Assembly (NCBI GenBank): GCA_963682025.1
Contig: OY821519.1
Coordinates: 72,306,525-72,370,524 of the forward strand
Source: Cordilura impudica
Taxonomy: Eukaryota > Arthropoda > Insecta > Diptera > Scathophagidae
DNA: 64,000 nucleotides
Direction: 5' to 3'
Position numbers and translations under genes: made by a program. Positions 11,366-22,668 of the stretch are shown here, piece after piece. The notes beneath the pieces are model-generated. The model did no database searches, was not told where the DNA came from, and saw only the letters and a program-made list of their open reading frames with translations. Position 1 is the stretch's first letter. Each line of letters opens with the position of its first letter.

Positions 11366-12681
11366 TTAAAATATTCTACGAAAATGTTTGCCGAAAAATT
11401 TCAGTGGGGGCCACCAAAGACACCATTGTTGTAAATAAAGCTCTTTACGATTAATTGGCAAAATTACACGCCAACTTCTATAAAAAAATTATAATTTTGT
11501 TTTAATACTGGTTTATTATAATATGTACATTGTACATATATATAAAACTGCTTTTAAGCTGTGTTTTGAACTATCTATAATTAGTCGCCAAGCGGAAGAG
11601 TCCACTGGAAGCTTTAGATATTTTAGAACCTCTTCAATACTGCATCAATATACAAGTTCTTCTGATTTTTTAAAATAACTTTCCAGATCGGCGTGTCTTT
11701 TTTTGGAAATGTAACTTTTACATCGGCTTTTATCAAATTCCTGTTTTTCAATCTGGAACATAATATTTCAGCTTTCTCTTTTGTTAGTCTTAAATCTCTT
11801 ACAAGATCTTCAAAATAAGCTTGGTCTATCAAATTAGGACATATGTATAAACCATCAAGAGGCAAGTAACTTATATCTGATATGTTTACAACCGCCGCTG
11901 TTATTTCTGCATTGGCGACTGTCATATTGGCCGAAAATGTATGTGTAGGCGGTTGAGGCACCGGAACACCTTCACAGCGCACTTCTGGTAAAATGACATT
12001 ATATGTTGCTTCGTATGTCATTGTCGCGTAGTGCCTTTGGCTTCTACAAAATTTGTAATTTACGCAGAAATAGCATGTATCTGATTTGTGATCTTCAGGT
12101 TCAATCCATGTAATAGGCGCAGAAAATGGCAGCGCCTTAGTACCGCCTTTGTACCTGGTCAAAAGACCACTTTCGCAAGTATTACATACGGTTTTTGGTA
12201 TCCAAGCTTCAGATAAAAATCGTATTCCAAAGAAAAGAAAATATGGTTCTTCAATTGTAGGCAATATCTTTCTTCTGCTTTGATGGTGCGTAAAATGTCC
12301 ACAAATAAAACAAAACCAATCTCTTAATTTGCAAACAGAATCCGCCATGCTTATTTAAGCTTTAATTTTTCTTTTTTTATATTAATTTTAGTAAAAATCA
12401 CACCCGTTATGTACTGCTTAGTAGCTCAATTATGCCCGAATTTTTTCTTTTATTTTTTATTATTAATTTTAATAAATATCACACCCGATTTGTAAGTCAC
12501 AGCTGACTAGACGCGAGAACTCAGTGTTTGGCCCGGCCGAACTTGACGCCGTTTTTACCTGTTTTGTATATGTTGGTGTATAATTTTACTAATTAAGCAT
12601 AAAGAGCTTTATTTACAACAATGGTGTCTTTGGTGACCCCCACTGAAATTTTTCGGCAAACATTTTCGTAGAATATTTTAA
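11366..12681 (-). mobile_element. TTAA-flanked DNA transposon with about 100-bp TIRs
   Basis: The ends are near-identical inverted repeats of about 100 bp. The left arm begins TTAAAATATTCTACG at 11366 and contains 'aatttcagtggggg'; the right arm is its reverse complement, ending at 12681. TTAA at both borders looks like the target duplication, with the element proper at 11370-12677. It carries one minus-strand gene that matches only the N-terminal third of a larger family seen as a fossil at 16.1-17.7 kb, so this is probably an internally deleted derivative. The superfamily is not settled; TTAA targets occur in several. Confidence 0.8.
11623..12348 (-). CDS. Zinc-finger protein of a DNA transposon, N-terminal piece (241 aa)
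   Basis: Three CX2C pairs at C13/C16, C55/C58 and C92/C95 with intervening His (H87) form a zinc-binding N-terminal module. A helix-rich segment follows near residues 165-215 (LIDQAYFEDLVRDLRLTKEK). I recognise both from a large family of insect proteins that I take to be transposase-related. The full family continues with a long C-terminal part; here the frame stops soon after residue 230, so catalysis is unlikely. The frame is fully open from ATG 12348, so the gene is young or still useful, for example as a DNA-binding regulator. It lies between TTAA-type TIRs. Function is inference. Confidence 0.7.
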   Translation of the reverse strand: MADSVCKLRDWFCFICGHFTHHQSRRKILPTIEEPYFLFFGIRFLSEAWIPKTVCNTCESGLLTRYKGGTKALPFSAPITWIEPEDHKSDTCYFCVNYKFCRSQRHYATMTYEATYNVILPEVRCEGVPVPQPPTHTFSANMTVANAEITAAVVNISDISYLPLDGLYICPNLIDQAYFEDLVRDLRLTKEKAEILCSRLKNRNLIKADVKVTFPKKDTPIWKVILKNQKNLYIDAVLKRF

Positions 12682-13124
12682 TCTTTAAATGTCCTTTTTA
12701 AAAGGATATTTTTTGATTTTCTCGAAAAAAGGGTCATATTGACCCATAAAGAGACCAGTTAGAGGGTTAAGATCTTCCACAAAAATAATCCTCATACAAT
12801 TCCACAATACAACTCTGACCATAAGAATCCTCTCAGACATTAACTTACAGCATTTTTTTCATAAAGTAGAATGCTCCCTTCGACCAAAAAATGAAAACTT
12901 TGACCCACTGTAAAAAAATACTCAGACGTGCTGGACCATAAGTTTGTTCTACAAAAATGATCTACTCAACATACCCTTTCAGAATTATGTTCTATTCAAA
13001 AAGTCTTAATTTGTTGGACAGTGTAATTAAATTGTTATATAATAATAATAATAAAAATAAAAAAATAAAGAATTTAATAAAATTTTATCGTAATCACATT
13101 AAGTCCATTTATAACATAACTATT
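12682..13124. other. Spacer, nothing recognised
   Basis: AT-rich sequence between the TTAA element and an FR1 copy. A short A/T-run tract occurs near 13035-13080. Confidence 0.5.
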
Positions 13125-13920
13125 TTTACCCTATACCACTATGTGGTTTAGGTATAATGACTTTGTGCTGCTGTTTGTATCTACCAAAAATATTTGACCT
13201 AGACCCCTCTTTTATTATACCGATCGACTCATAATCACTTTCTGAGTCGATTTAGCGATGTCCGTCCGTCCGTCCCTCTGTCCGTCTGTGTGTCAATGTA
13301 AACTTTTTAATTAAACTAAAGGTCGCAAATATGAATATATTTTGATGAAATTTGGTACGTAAACTTTTTCCGGCCACAGGATGAACGCTATTGAAATTGG
13401 TGAAATTCGGTCCATGTTGAGAATTAGTCCCCCATACAATTGACCCCTATGAAATCGACATAAATTGCCATAAGATCCAAATTATCATATAAATCTCAGT
13501 CAAATTGAGTTTGTATATGTTTACTATATCCACTAATCAGTAGTGCAAAAATAATACCTATAGGACAATTCTAAGTCATAGGCCCCATATAGAGCTGCTC
13601 CCCGATCTTCACTTAAATCTATCAAAAAACAAAAAATTTTGCACAGATTTTTCTCAAATTTGGTTTGTATATATATTTTCAAAATATAAGTGACTTGACC
13701 AAATATGGTCAGGATCGGTCCGTTTTCGACCCAGTGCCCATATCACTATAGCACGCGATATGAACTTTTTCATATCTGCAGCCAAAAAACAATAACAATG
13801 CCACTCAAATTTGGTTTATGCTTATTTTCTATATTGAATTAGTTGGATCGAAGAGATAGGGTTTCTAAACTATGGTATTTGGTATCGTATAGTCGGTCTA
13901 GACCGACTACAATTTCTTAC
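13125..13920 (+). repeat. FR1 dispersed repeat, near-complete copy
   Basis: Begins 'ccctataccactatgtgg', carries the core 'taatgactttgtgctgctg', then a (GTCC)n/(GTCT)n tract at 13260-13292, and ends at the palindrome GTCGGTCTAGACCGAC plus 'ttacttg'. No protein is encoded; weak open stretches are by-products. The layout (TA-rich start, then a GTCY proto-microsatellite, then unique sequence) is like that of mini-me elements of Diptera. Confidence 0.8.
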
Positions 13921-13927
13921 TTGTTTT

Positions 13928-14398
13928 TTTTTATAGATTTAAGTGAAAATCGGGAATTAGCTTCATTTGGGGGCTATCACTAAGAAATGCCCTACAGGGT
14001 TTACTTATAGAGTACTGATAAATGGATGTAAAAAACAAACACAAACCCAATTTGACCGAGATCTATATGATAATTTGGATATTATGGCAATTTAAGTCGA
14101 TTTCATTGGTCTCATTTGTATGGGTAGTATGCCTGAACATGCACCGACTTCCGCCAATTTGAGTAGCGTTCATGCTATAACTGATAGAAACTTACATACC
14201 AAATTTCGTCAAAATATGTTCGCATTTGCGACCTGTAGTTTGATTACAAGGTTAGCATGGACACATAGACGGACAAATGGACAGACGGACATCGTTAAAT
14301 CGACTCAGAAAGGTGGATCTAGTTGAAATATTTTTGGTAGTTACAAACGTCAGCACAAATTCATTAAACCCTGACCACATAGTGGTATAAGGTATAAA
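13928..14398 (-). repeat. FR1 dispersed repeat, 5' portion, inverted against its neighbour
   Basis: Minus-strand copy from 'atagatttaagtgaaaatcg' to 'gtggtataaggtataaaaa'. It abuts the 3' end of the plus-strand copy at 13125-13920, giving a tail-to-tail pair that could fold back. Confidence 0.75.
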
Positions 14399-14567
14399 AA
14401 TTGCCTGAGAAAACACCTCTCAGTCGGCAAAGTCCTGTAGAACAGTGTAGTTTAGCTTACATGCAAAACAATAATTAAAAAGTAAAATAACTGCACATTA
14501 CCCTGGATGATAGTTTTCATGTGTATATTGCAATGTAGCGTAATACCCAATTCGGAACCATTTTTAT

Positions 14568-15325
14568 ACCCTACACCACTATGTGGTTTGGGTATAATGA
14601 CTTTGTGCTGCTGTTTGTAACTACCAAAAATATTTGACCTAGACCCATCTTTTATTATACCGATCGAATCAGAATCACTATCTGATTCGATTTAACGATG
14701 TCCGTCCGTCCGTCCGTCCGTCTGTGTGTCCATGTAAACCTTGTAATCAAACTGCAGGTCGCAAATTTGAATATATTTCGACGAGATTTGGTATGTAAGC
14801 TTTTTTCGGCCATGGGATGAACGCTATTGAAATTGGTGGAATCGGTCCATGTTCAGACCTAGCCCCCATACAAATGACGCTTATGAAATCGACATAAATT
14901 GCCATAAGATCCAAATTGTCATATAGATCTTACTCAAATTGGGTTTGTGTACGTTTATTACATGCATTAATGAGTAGTCCAACAATGATCCCTATGGGAC
15001 AACTCTTAGTCATAGGCCCCATATAGAGCTGCTTCCCGATCTTCACTTAAATCTATCAAAAAACAAAAATATTGCACTGATTCTTCTAAAATTTTGTTTG
15101 CATATATATTTTCAAAATACAAGAGACTTTACCAAACATGGCCAGGATCGGTCCATTTTTGGGCCTAGCGCCCATATAGATATAGCATCCGATATGAACT
15201 TTTTCATATCTGCAGCCAAAAAAATTAGTAAAAATCCCAGTCAAATTTGGTTTATGCTTATTTTCTATATCCAGTTAGTTAGGGTATCATATAGTCAGTC
15301 TAGACCGCCTATAATTTTCTTAATG
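14568..15325 (+). repeat. FR1 dispersed repeat, near-complete copy
   Basis: Same landmarks as 13125-13920, with GTCC units at 14700-14722 and a decayed terminal palindrome (agtcagtctagaccgcc). Confidence 0.8.
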
Positions 15326-16130
15326 GTTTTGTAATTAATTTATGGTAGCTGATGAAGTATTTAAGTTTTGTACATTTTTTAATACCCAGCCTTTCATCCA
15401 GCTTATTTATCGCCTTTATTTGCTGCTCTTTTGTCAATCTTTTCTTGGCATTACTAGGTTCAGCTGTTGATTAACTGATTTGTTAAAAGATTTACACCAT
15501 TACCGATCTCCTGACATAACTGCTTTAAGTATACCTATAATACTCCATGTAAATACTGATACACATATCATACTTATAAGTATGAGGATGGCAGCTAACA
15601 TACACAACTTCTACTTATATCCAGTTGTACTGAGCTACAACATTGCATGAGTTTTTGTATACAGATCGACTGCCTACTCCTGTATGAAATGAACAGGGTT
15701 TTCACAAAACATAAATACTGAGATATTTTTCAAAGACAACTTGATAAAAGTACTGAATTTAGGTGAGTGTGTTAAAGCGAATGACGACATAAGATAGAGA
15801 GACGCTGATTCAAACCACACGGCTGCCCATAGTAGAAAAATTTATTATAGAATCAAAATTTTAATCTAATCAATTATAACATAACAATTAAACTGGTCTA
15901 AAAATTAAAAAAAAAGACTGCTGAAACAAAGCATGTTTTTTAACTAATCTGGGTGCGCTGAATTCGAATCTGGCATAAAAATTGGGTTATCACGTCTTGT
16001 TCATTTTTTATCGCATGCTGGCAATACTGTAAAACAGTCAATACTGATACTATAATTTTTCAATTATTAATTTGACAAAATCCCACATTAATTCTAAATC
16101 TTCATAATAGTAACGTTTAAGCATGTCAGG
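15326..16130. other. Spacer, no gene established
   Basis: A minus-strand stretch near 15395-15465 reads as lysine-rich helix-like residues (KRLTKEQQIKAINKLDE) and could be a relic of a transposase DNA-binding segment, but it is too short to name. Confidence 0.4.
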
Positions 16131-16134
16131 GAGA

Positions 16135-17675
16135 TCGTGCGTTACTGATATAAGTTATTTTTGCTTTGTGTTTTGTGAATATTTGGTTGGCAAAAATATC
16201 AGAATCATTAAAATGTGCATATTTACATTATTTTGGTTTTGCTGCCAGAAACTTGGACAAACCGTGGACACCGACAATGTTTTTCAATAGTTGCAGAACT
16301 GTTTTATACAAGTGGTTAAATGGCAAGAAGATCTATTTCGATTTGTCATCTGGTTACTTTGGAGAGAGTCAAGTAACCACCAAACCGATTGATATTTCTG
16401 TTTAACAACAGTTGATGGATTCAATATGGAAAATCGAAAAAATATTACTTACGCGAATGTCCCATCGGTTTCCAAACCAGTTCAACGTCCACCAAATGAT
16501 TAATGACCAGTCATTCCCAGTGCTACGAGCAGTGAGACCGAAACATCTTTCTCCAGTAGTGGTAGTTTGTATGAGGCTGATGGTGAACGCCATTTAGTGG
16601 GACAAAAATAATAATCTATAGAGATAGAAGCTTGGAATTGGCAGCATATTTTGAAAAGAAACACTCTATTCTATACTGCACTGGTTTATTTAACTGAATG
16701 GAGATTATTTACTGATGGCTCTAAGTACAGTTTAAAGGCTCTTCTTATGCATAATGGGAATGAAGAGCCACCAATACTAATTGCTCATGCCATAATACAA
16801 AGGAAAATTACGAATCAATGACTAAAATTTTTACATTAGTCAAATACAGCGATCATAAATGGAAGATCTGTGGTGACCTTAATGTGTGTGATTTAAATTT
16901 ATTTTTATATGTAGTATAGACCATCGTAAATAACTGTAAATTAATATGTTTCAGGTCATTGGTTTGTTAATTTTTATGCAAGGTGGTTTCACAAAATATT
17001 GTTGTTTCCTTTGTCTATGGGATAGTCGCGCTACATGTCGTCATTACGTCAGAACAGAGTGACCAAAAAGAACTGAGTATTCACCAGGAAAACAAAACAT
17101 TTCAAATAAACCATTAATTGATCCAAATGACGCTGCACATAAAATTGGGCCTTTTTATGAACTTTGTTAAGGCTCTGGACAAAGATGGTGCAGCGTTTAA
17201 ATATTTGCCAGCAGTTTTTCCTAAAATTTCATATGCTAAAATCAAAGAAAGCATATTAGTTGGCCCTCAGATCAGCAAGCTATTGAATGATGCAAATTTT
17301 TCACAATGTTTATTGGAGAAAGAATATGCAGCCTGGAAATCTTTAAAGAGCATCGTGTACAATTTTCTTGGAAACAGTAAGAGTGAAAACTACTGACAAA
17401 TTGTTGCTGAATTATTGAAGAATTATCACGAATTAGGTACACGAATGTCACTCAAAATGCATTTTCTTCATTCGCATTTAGATTTTTTTCCACAAAACCT
17501 AGGTGCGGTGAGCGACGATCAAGGGGAGCATGCTCACCAAGATTTAATGAAAATTTAAAGATATTATAAAGGATTTTGGGACAAAAGCATGCTGGGAGAT
17601 TATTGCTGGACTCTAATACGTGAAACCGAGCCAACAAAATACAAACGACGTTCAAATAACGCCATTCACTTTTAA
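16135..17675 (+). pseudogene. Full-length fossil of the zinc-finger transposase-like family
   Basis: Successive frames give the whole family in order. The N-terminal zinc region has ARNLDKPWTPTMFFNSCRT and KWLNGKK (about 16235-16335). The middle has EWRLFTDGSKYSLKALLMHNG (about 16695-16755), a DYK-type segment near 16830-16900, and FTKYCCFLCLWDSRA (about 16988-17032). Next come GLFMNFVKALDKDGAAFKYL and FPKISYAKIKESI (17118-17396), and last HFLHSHLDFFPQNLG, DQGEHAHQD and GDYCW (about 17462-17605). Many stops and frameshifts kill it. No TIRs were found. It shares the N-terminal module with the 11.6-kb gene and shows what that gene lacks. Confidence 0.75.
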
Positions 17676-17955
17676 AAATTCATTGATTTTTAAATAAACT
17701 AATGATTTTTTTTATGTAAAAAATGAATAAAAACATTTTTTTTTTGTATCTCGAAAACTTGACGTGATAGAGAAAAAAACCAATTACAGATTCGAATTCA
17801 GCCTAGGAAAAATATTTGGTTGCTCCATTCCAAAACCTTGTTGACAAGTGATATTACAATGTTTAATATAATCACTGAAGGAGGCTCAATGCGATAAACC
17901 AGTTTGATTTAATTTAGTTGCATACTTTTACATATTTTGTCTGTAAGGATGAATA
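17676..17955. other. Spacer
   Basis: No recognisable feature. Confidence 0.4.
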
Positions 17956-17957
17956 AT

Positions 17958-18785
17958 CTATAGAAAAGAAAGTGTGTTAAGATTTGTTCGATCTCACTGC
18001 ATAAATGATGGCGTTGCAAAATTAAATTCAGATCTTAATAAGATTTATACATGGGCATGTGCAAATTGTTTATGCCTCAACCCCTCTAAATCAAAGTGTT
18101 TGATTTTTACAAGAAGAACAATGACACTGCCTTTTGAACCATTGATTAGGAATATTCGAAAATATGAGCCGATTTCGTACTACTCAAAAAAAACTTTACG
18201 GAGTAACATTTGAAAATTTGTTAAAGATAAAAACGCTACTGTTCTTATATAAAGTTGCACGTAACATCAGCCAACATATCTGTATGACAAACTCGTTTTT
18301 ATGCGCACGGCTAGAAATCATGACATATTGTATATTAGATACCAATATTTAGTATCCAAGTGGCAATTTTATGTCTCCTCATTACGTCTTTGGAATTCGC
18401 TACCATCGTCCATTAAAATTATAAGCAACGCAATGCATTTTAAGAGGGAACTTTTTAAATTTTTTAGCTGATCCTTTTTCTTATTTCTTTAAATTTTTTT
18501 TTTTTGCTGATCCGTTTATATTTTATATTTTTTATTTAACTAATTTTGTTTATTTTTATTTTTTTATATTATTTAATTTACTAATATTTGTATTAGCATT
18601 TTTGGTTAGAATTCGTTTTTTTTTTTTTTTAAAATTATTTAATATTTTTGTATTTACCTTTATTATTTTTTTAACACAAATTTGTTCAAATTTTCTATTT
18701 CAATTCAATGTGAAACTCCTATACTTTAATTATAAGATAGTTAATCTTGTTGTATGGGAAATCATAAATAAATAAATAAAATTAT
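17958..18785 (+). pseudogene. 5'-truncated Jockey-like LINE remnant with TAAA tail
   Basis: The frame from 17974 carries a reverse-transcriptase piece (LNKIYTWACANCLCLNPSKSKCLIF), the region after the YADD box in Jockey/CR1-type polymerases. Further on, SLRLWNSLPSSIK is the usual C-terminal end of such proteins (about 18375-18420), followed by 'FKRELFKFF' and a stop. An AT-rich 3' UTR ends in 'ataaataaataaataaaat' at about 18764-18782. It is a dead-on-arrival copy lacking endonuclease and most of RT. Confidence 0.75.
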
Positions 18786-19428
18786 GACGACCTAACACTA
18801 GCTTTAATGTACTACAAATGTACAATGAAATGATAAAATCATTAGTAATGATCCAATATTTCATCATATCAGGTTAACTTATTTCTTTTTTCGAATGGCA
18901 TTGCATCAATTTTCAAAGTATTTTTTAAATATTCATTGTTCAGCAGATTGATGCTCATATGTAAAATGTTACCAGTTTTATTTAATTGTAATTAATTATT
19001 TATTTAAAGTAATTTACTGTAAACTTCTCTTCCCTAACAAGTTAATATTTTCTTATTTTTCAGATCATCGTTCACTATAAAATCCACTAATAAGTGGTAC
19101 TGTTTCAAAAGGATTAAGGAGCAGCAAATTTACGTTCACTCTTAACTTTTTTCTTTTTACGAAATGGCCTTTTCTTTATCTATAAATGTGAGTAAAAAAT
19201 TATATCGTAATTCATATTTACAAAACTTCTACTTATAGGTTATCTTTAATCAAAAATGTTTCGAGGACTCAGAGACCTCGATTGACATGGGTTAACTTAT
19301 GAAGAAAGTGAGATTTTAAGAATTATTCTTTATTTCACTTTGTAAGTGAGATTATTAAAGCCAGCGATTTAATTTTATTAATGTATTTACCAGTTGCAAC
19401 ATTTATACCAAATTTCAGTGATTTTTAT
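18786..19428. other. Spacer, nothing recognised
   Basis: AT-rich sequence without ORFs or known motifs. Confidence 0.45.
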
Positions 19429-19760
19429 ATATATAATGTTAATAGGCTAGGCGATTTTTTGTTACCGATTTCTTATTCTACCTTTTTATCCCGCTTTTGA
19501 CCAAACGTATATTATTGGAAAGAAATTTCTTTTTTAGCTGTTCACCAGATTTACAGATTTTTAAATTTATTATTTGGAGTAAATTGCATTTAAAGTTGCT
19601 ACTAACACATACATAAAATAATACATAAGCTATGTCTGTGTTTATTAAATTTGTTAATGTATTTGTTAATGAGTTTGTCATCTTCATTCACAATAATAAT
19701 AAACCAAAAAAGTGTTGGTTTGTGAATTGGCTAAGTTGAAATTTGCCCAGAATCTGCTAG
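19429..19760 (+). mobile_element. Helitron-like non-autonomous element
   Basis: Same family as 41928-42296. It starts near 'ataatgttaataggctaggc' with a decayed TC start and ends 'cagaatctgCTAG' followed by T. The middle, 'gctactaacacatacataaa', is shared. The terminal hairpin is partly lost. It is joined directly to the next copy. Confidence 0.75.
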
Positions 19761-20447
19761 TACAATGTAAATAGGCTAGTCGATTTCTTGTCGCCTCTTC
19801 TATATTTTTAGTCACCAACCGATTTTGACAAAAAAAAAAAATATATACCATTAGAAAGGTATTTCTTTACAGATGTGCACCATTTTTACAGGTGTGTACC
19901 ATCTGGGTAATTCCATGTCAAATCAACCAATGGGTGTACACTACCTTCTCCAAATTGTATGATTTTTCGTAGGAAGACAGATTATTAGCGAACTAAAATA
20001 AGTGCAAAGTTTGAGGGCACTGGCACTTCTGTATCCGGAAATATGTGGTCTTGAAAATCGTAAAAAAAGGTCGACAATTTTAAAAATCTGAAAAAAATAT
20101 ATGTTTAAGATTGGTTCCTTCCCTATGGCTATGCACGCACGCCGCTATTTGTTTCTGGTTCTTTAGCTCTGTACTGTACTCAGTACAGACCTGTGCTAGG
20201 GTTGGTTTGACAGGTAGTTATGTTAGAGCGAGACAACAGTATAAATGTTGTCGTGTGTGGTTCGTAGTGTCAATTAACTTGGATATAGAGAAATTATTGA
20301 AAAACGAGAAGTCAAAGGAAGCACCACGAAAAAAAAAACCATTCTAAGCACGTTGCTTTAAAAAACCACATGTGTTGCTATAAAATCAATATTTTTAAAT
20401 AAAACCAAAAGTGTTCAAAGTGATTGTTTTTTGCCTCTGTAAACAAT

Positions 20448-22488
20448 ATGTCATTTAATACAATATATTGTTGTAATCCATTTAAAAAAGTTGCTCATGT
20501 CCGGAATGCAGGAGGACTTCGAAAAGTTCAGCAATGGATGACTGGAATTAGTAATAACATTTCAATATCAAATAAAATATGTGATATATGCAGAAGAGAA
20601 CTTTATAAATTAAAAGGAAGTGTAAACAATAATATTCAATCTATGAACGAGCCAGAAAACGAGACTTCAGACTCGGAAAGTGAAGCATCAGTTTCGGGAG
20701 ATGTTCGAATTTCTAAGTTAAACGAAAGTTTAACATATTTACAAGAATCTCCAATATGTTCGAGAAAAATTCCATTAAAAGGGTATACAACTAGAAAGTT
20801 AGAAAAAATAACAACATCAATTAAAACCAACATTTTCCCAAATTTAACACCTTCAACCTCTCACGTATGCCCAGAATCGGAAATAATCGAACAACTAAAA
20901 GAAAAGTTTAAATCAATAACTAAAAACAGTGATAAAATTCAACTTTTAACTATTTTACCTAAAAGCTGGACATTGAAAAGAATGGAGGAGGAATTTCAAA
21001 TAACAAATTTCTTGGCACGAAAGGTAAAAAACTTGGTTGAGACAGAAGGCGTATTGAGTACACCGAATCCAAAACTTGGAAAACGATTGCCATTAGAAAT
21101 TGTTGATGTGGTGAAAATCTTTTATGAAACTGATGATGTCAGCAGATGTCTACCAGGATGTAAAGACTACGTGTCAATAACAGAAAATGGTGTAAAAGTA
21201 AAAAAAAAAATAAAAGACTTTTACTCGGAAATCTTCGAGAAGTTTATGCTTTATTTAAAGAAAAACATGAAGGGATAACTATTGGAATTTCTAAATTTTG
21301 TGAACTTCGGCCAAAAAATGTGGTTCTAGCAGATGCGTCAGGAAGCCATAATGTATGTGCTTGTAAAATACATCAAAATGCAAAACTAATGCTCCACGCA
21401 ATAAACCTGAAAAAATTGACAGAAAATGTGCAGGATTTTGTGCTGGAAACTTATAAAGATTGTTTAGAAAGACTTATATGCAATCCCCCATCACCAAATT
21501 GCTACCTTGGCAGATGTAGCATCTGTCCAGATATACAAAATTTTAAAGAGAAACTTGGTGAATTATTATTAGAAAATGAAATTGATGAAATCATATATAA
21601 ACAGTGGATAAGTGTAGATAGAGACTCTTTGGAAACTATTATTAAAGAAACTGATTCTTTTCTGGATTCTTTATGCGAAAAACTGCAAACTCTTCTACCC
21701 CATTCATTCGTATCTAAAGAGCAGGGTGCATTTATGGCTCACAAAAAGTCTGCGTTGGAAGAAAATGAGTATTTAGTAATTTGCGACTTCTCCGAAAATG
21801 CAACTTTTGTGGTTCAGGATTCTGTGCAAGGCTTTTTATGGAATAATAGCCAGGCCACACTATACCCAATAGCAATTTATTACAAATCAAATGGAAAATT
21901 AGAAACTACAAATTTTATAATAATATCAGACTGTCTAATACATAATACCATAGCAGTTCATTTATTTCATCGCCACCTAAATGAGTTTTTAAAAAACAAG
22001 TTTTTGAAAATACCAAAGAAAATTTTTTATTTTCCGCTCAATTTAAAAATAAAAAAAAATTTGCCAATTTATGCCATCATAGCGAAGATTTTAATTGTTC
22101 CGCTGAGTGGCATTTCTTTGCTACCAGTCACGGCAAAGGACCTAGTGATGGTCTTGGGGGAACGGTAAAGCGTGAAGCACGAAGAGCCAGCTTGCAACGT
22201 CCATTCGAAGATCAGATAACTACTCCTCTCCACTTGTATAATTGGTGTCAGCAAACTCTTCAGAACTGCAACTTTGCATATTTAACGGAAAAAGATTATG
22301 AAGAAGAAGAGAAGTTGCTAACTGATAGATTTATAGGATTACGTACAATTCCGGGAACTCAAAAGCAGCACAGCTTTATACCAATTTCAAAAACACAACT
22401 ACAAGCTAAAATTTATTCCGCTGATAGCAAATTTGTAATTGAAAACATTTATAATAAAACTAAACAACAACCACAGCATTCATCATAA
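20448..22488 (+). pseudogene. Transposase of the ATCT-flanked DNA transposon, two frameshifts
   Basis: The start is ATG 20448 (the open stretch before it has only TTG). Frame 3 runs to 21278. An 11-A run at 21200-21210 then shifts the reading: the family continuation KRLLLGNLREVYALF and RPKNVVLADASGSHNVC lies in frame 2 (to about 22030). A second shift near 22025-22055 moves it to frame 1, which carries AEWHFFATSHGKGPSDGLGG and RASLQRPFEDQITTP and ends at 22488. Candidate acidic residues are the D in ICDFSENATF and the E in AEWHF. The second acidic block, expected just after IFYF, is lost at the second lesion. An N-terminal CX2C (ICDIC) may bind zinc. This copy is inactive. Confidence 0.75.
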
Positions 22489-22668
22489 TAATGTCAACAA
22501 CAACAACAACAGCATTCATCATAATAATGTCAACAACAACAACAACAACAGCATTCATCATAATAATGTCAACAACGCCAACAACAACAACAACAACAAC
22601 AGCATTCATCATAATAATGTCAACAACGCCAACAACGCCAACAACAACAGCATTCATAATAATAATAA
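22463..22668 (+). repeat. CAA-rich minisatellite at the 3' end of the transposase
   Basis: About five units of 33-45 bases, each (CAA)n followed by 'agcattcatcataataatgt', differing in CAA number. Part lies in the last transposase codons (QQPQHSS). Both strands stay open in several frames only because of the repetition; these are not genes. Confidence 0.8.

Noticed and set aside
11623..12348. Host zinc-finger gene
   Set aside because: It sits between matched TIRs with TTAA borders and has a fossil relative 4 kb away, so it belongs to a mobile element.
15780..16020. Possible tRNA-like words ('attcgaatct', 'gattcaaacc')
   Set aside because: No acceptor or anticodon stem can be formed around them.
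20111..20347. 78-codon frame before the 20.4-kb transposase
   Set aside because: Lies in the TIR and 5' leader of the transposon, has no family features, and composition is not coding-like.
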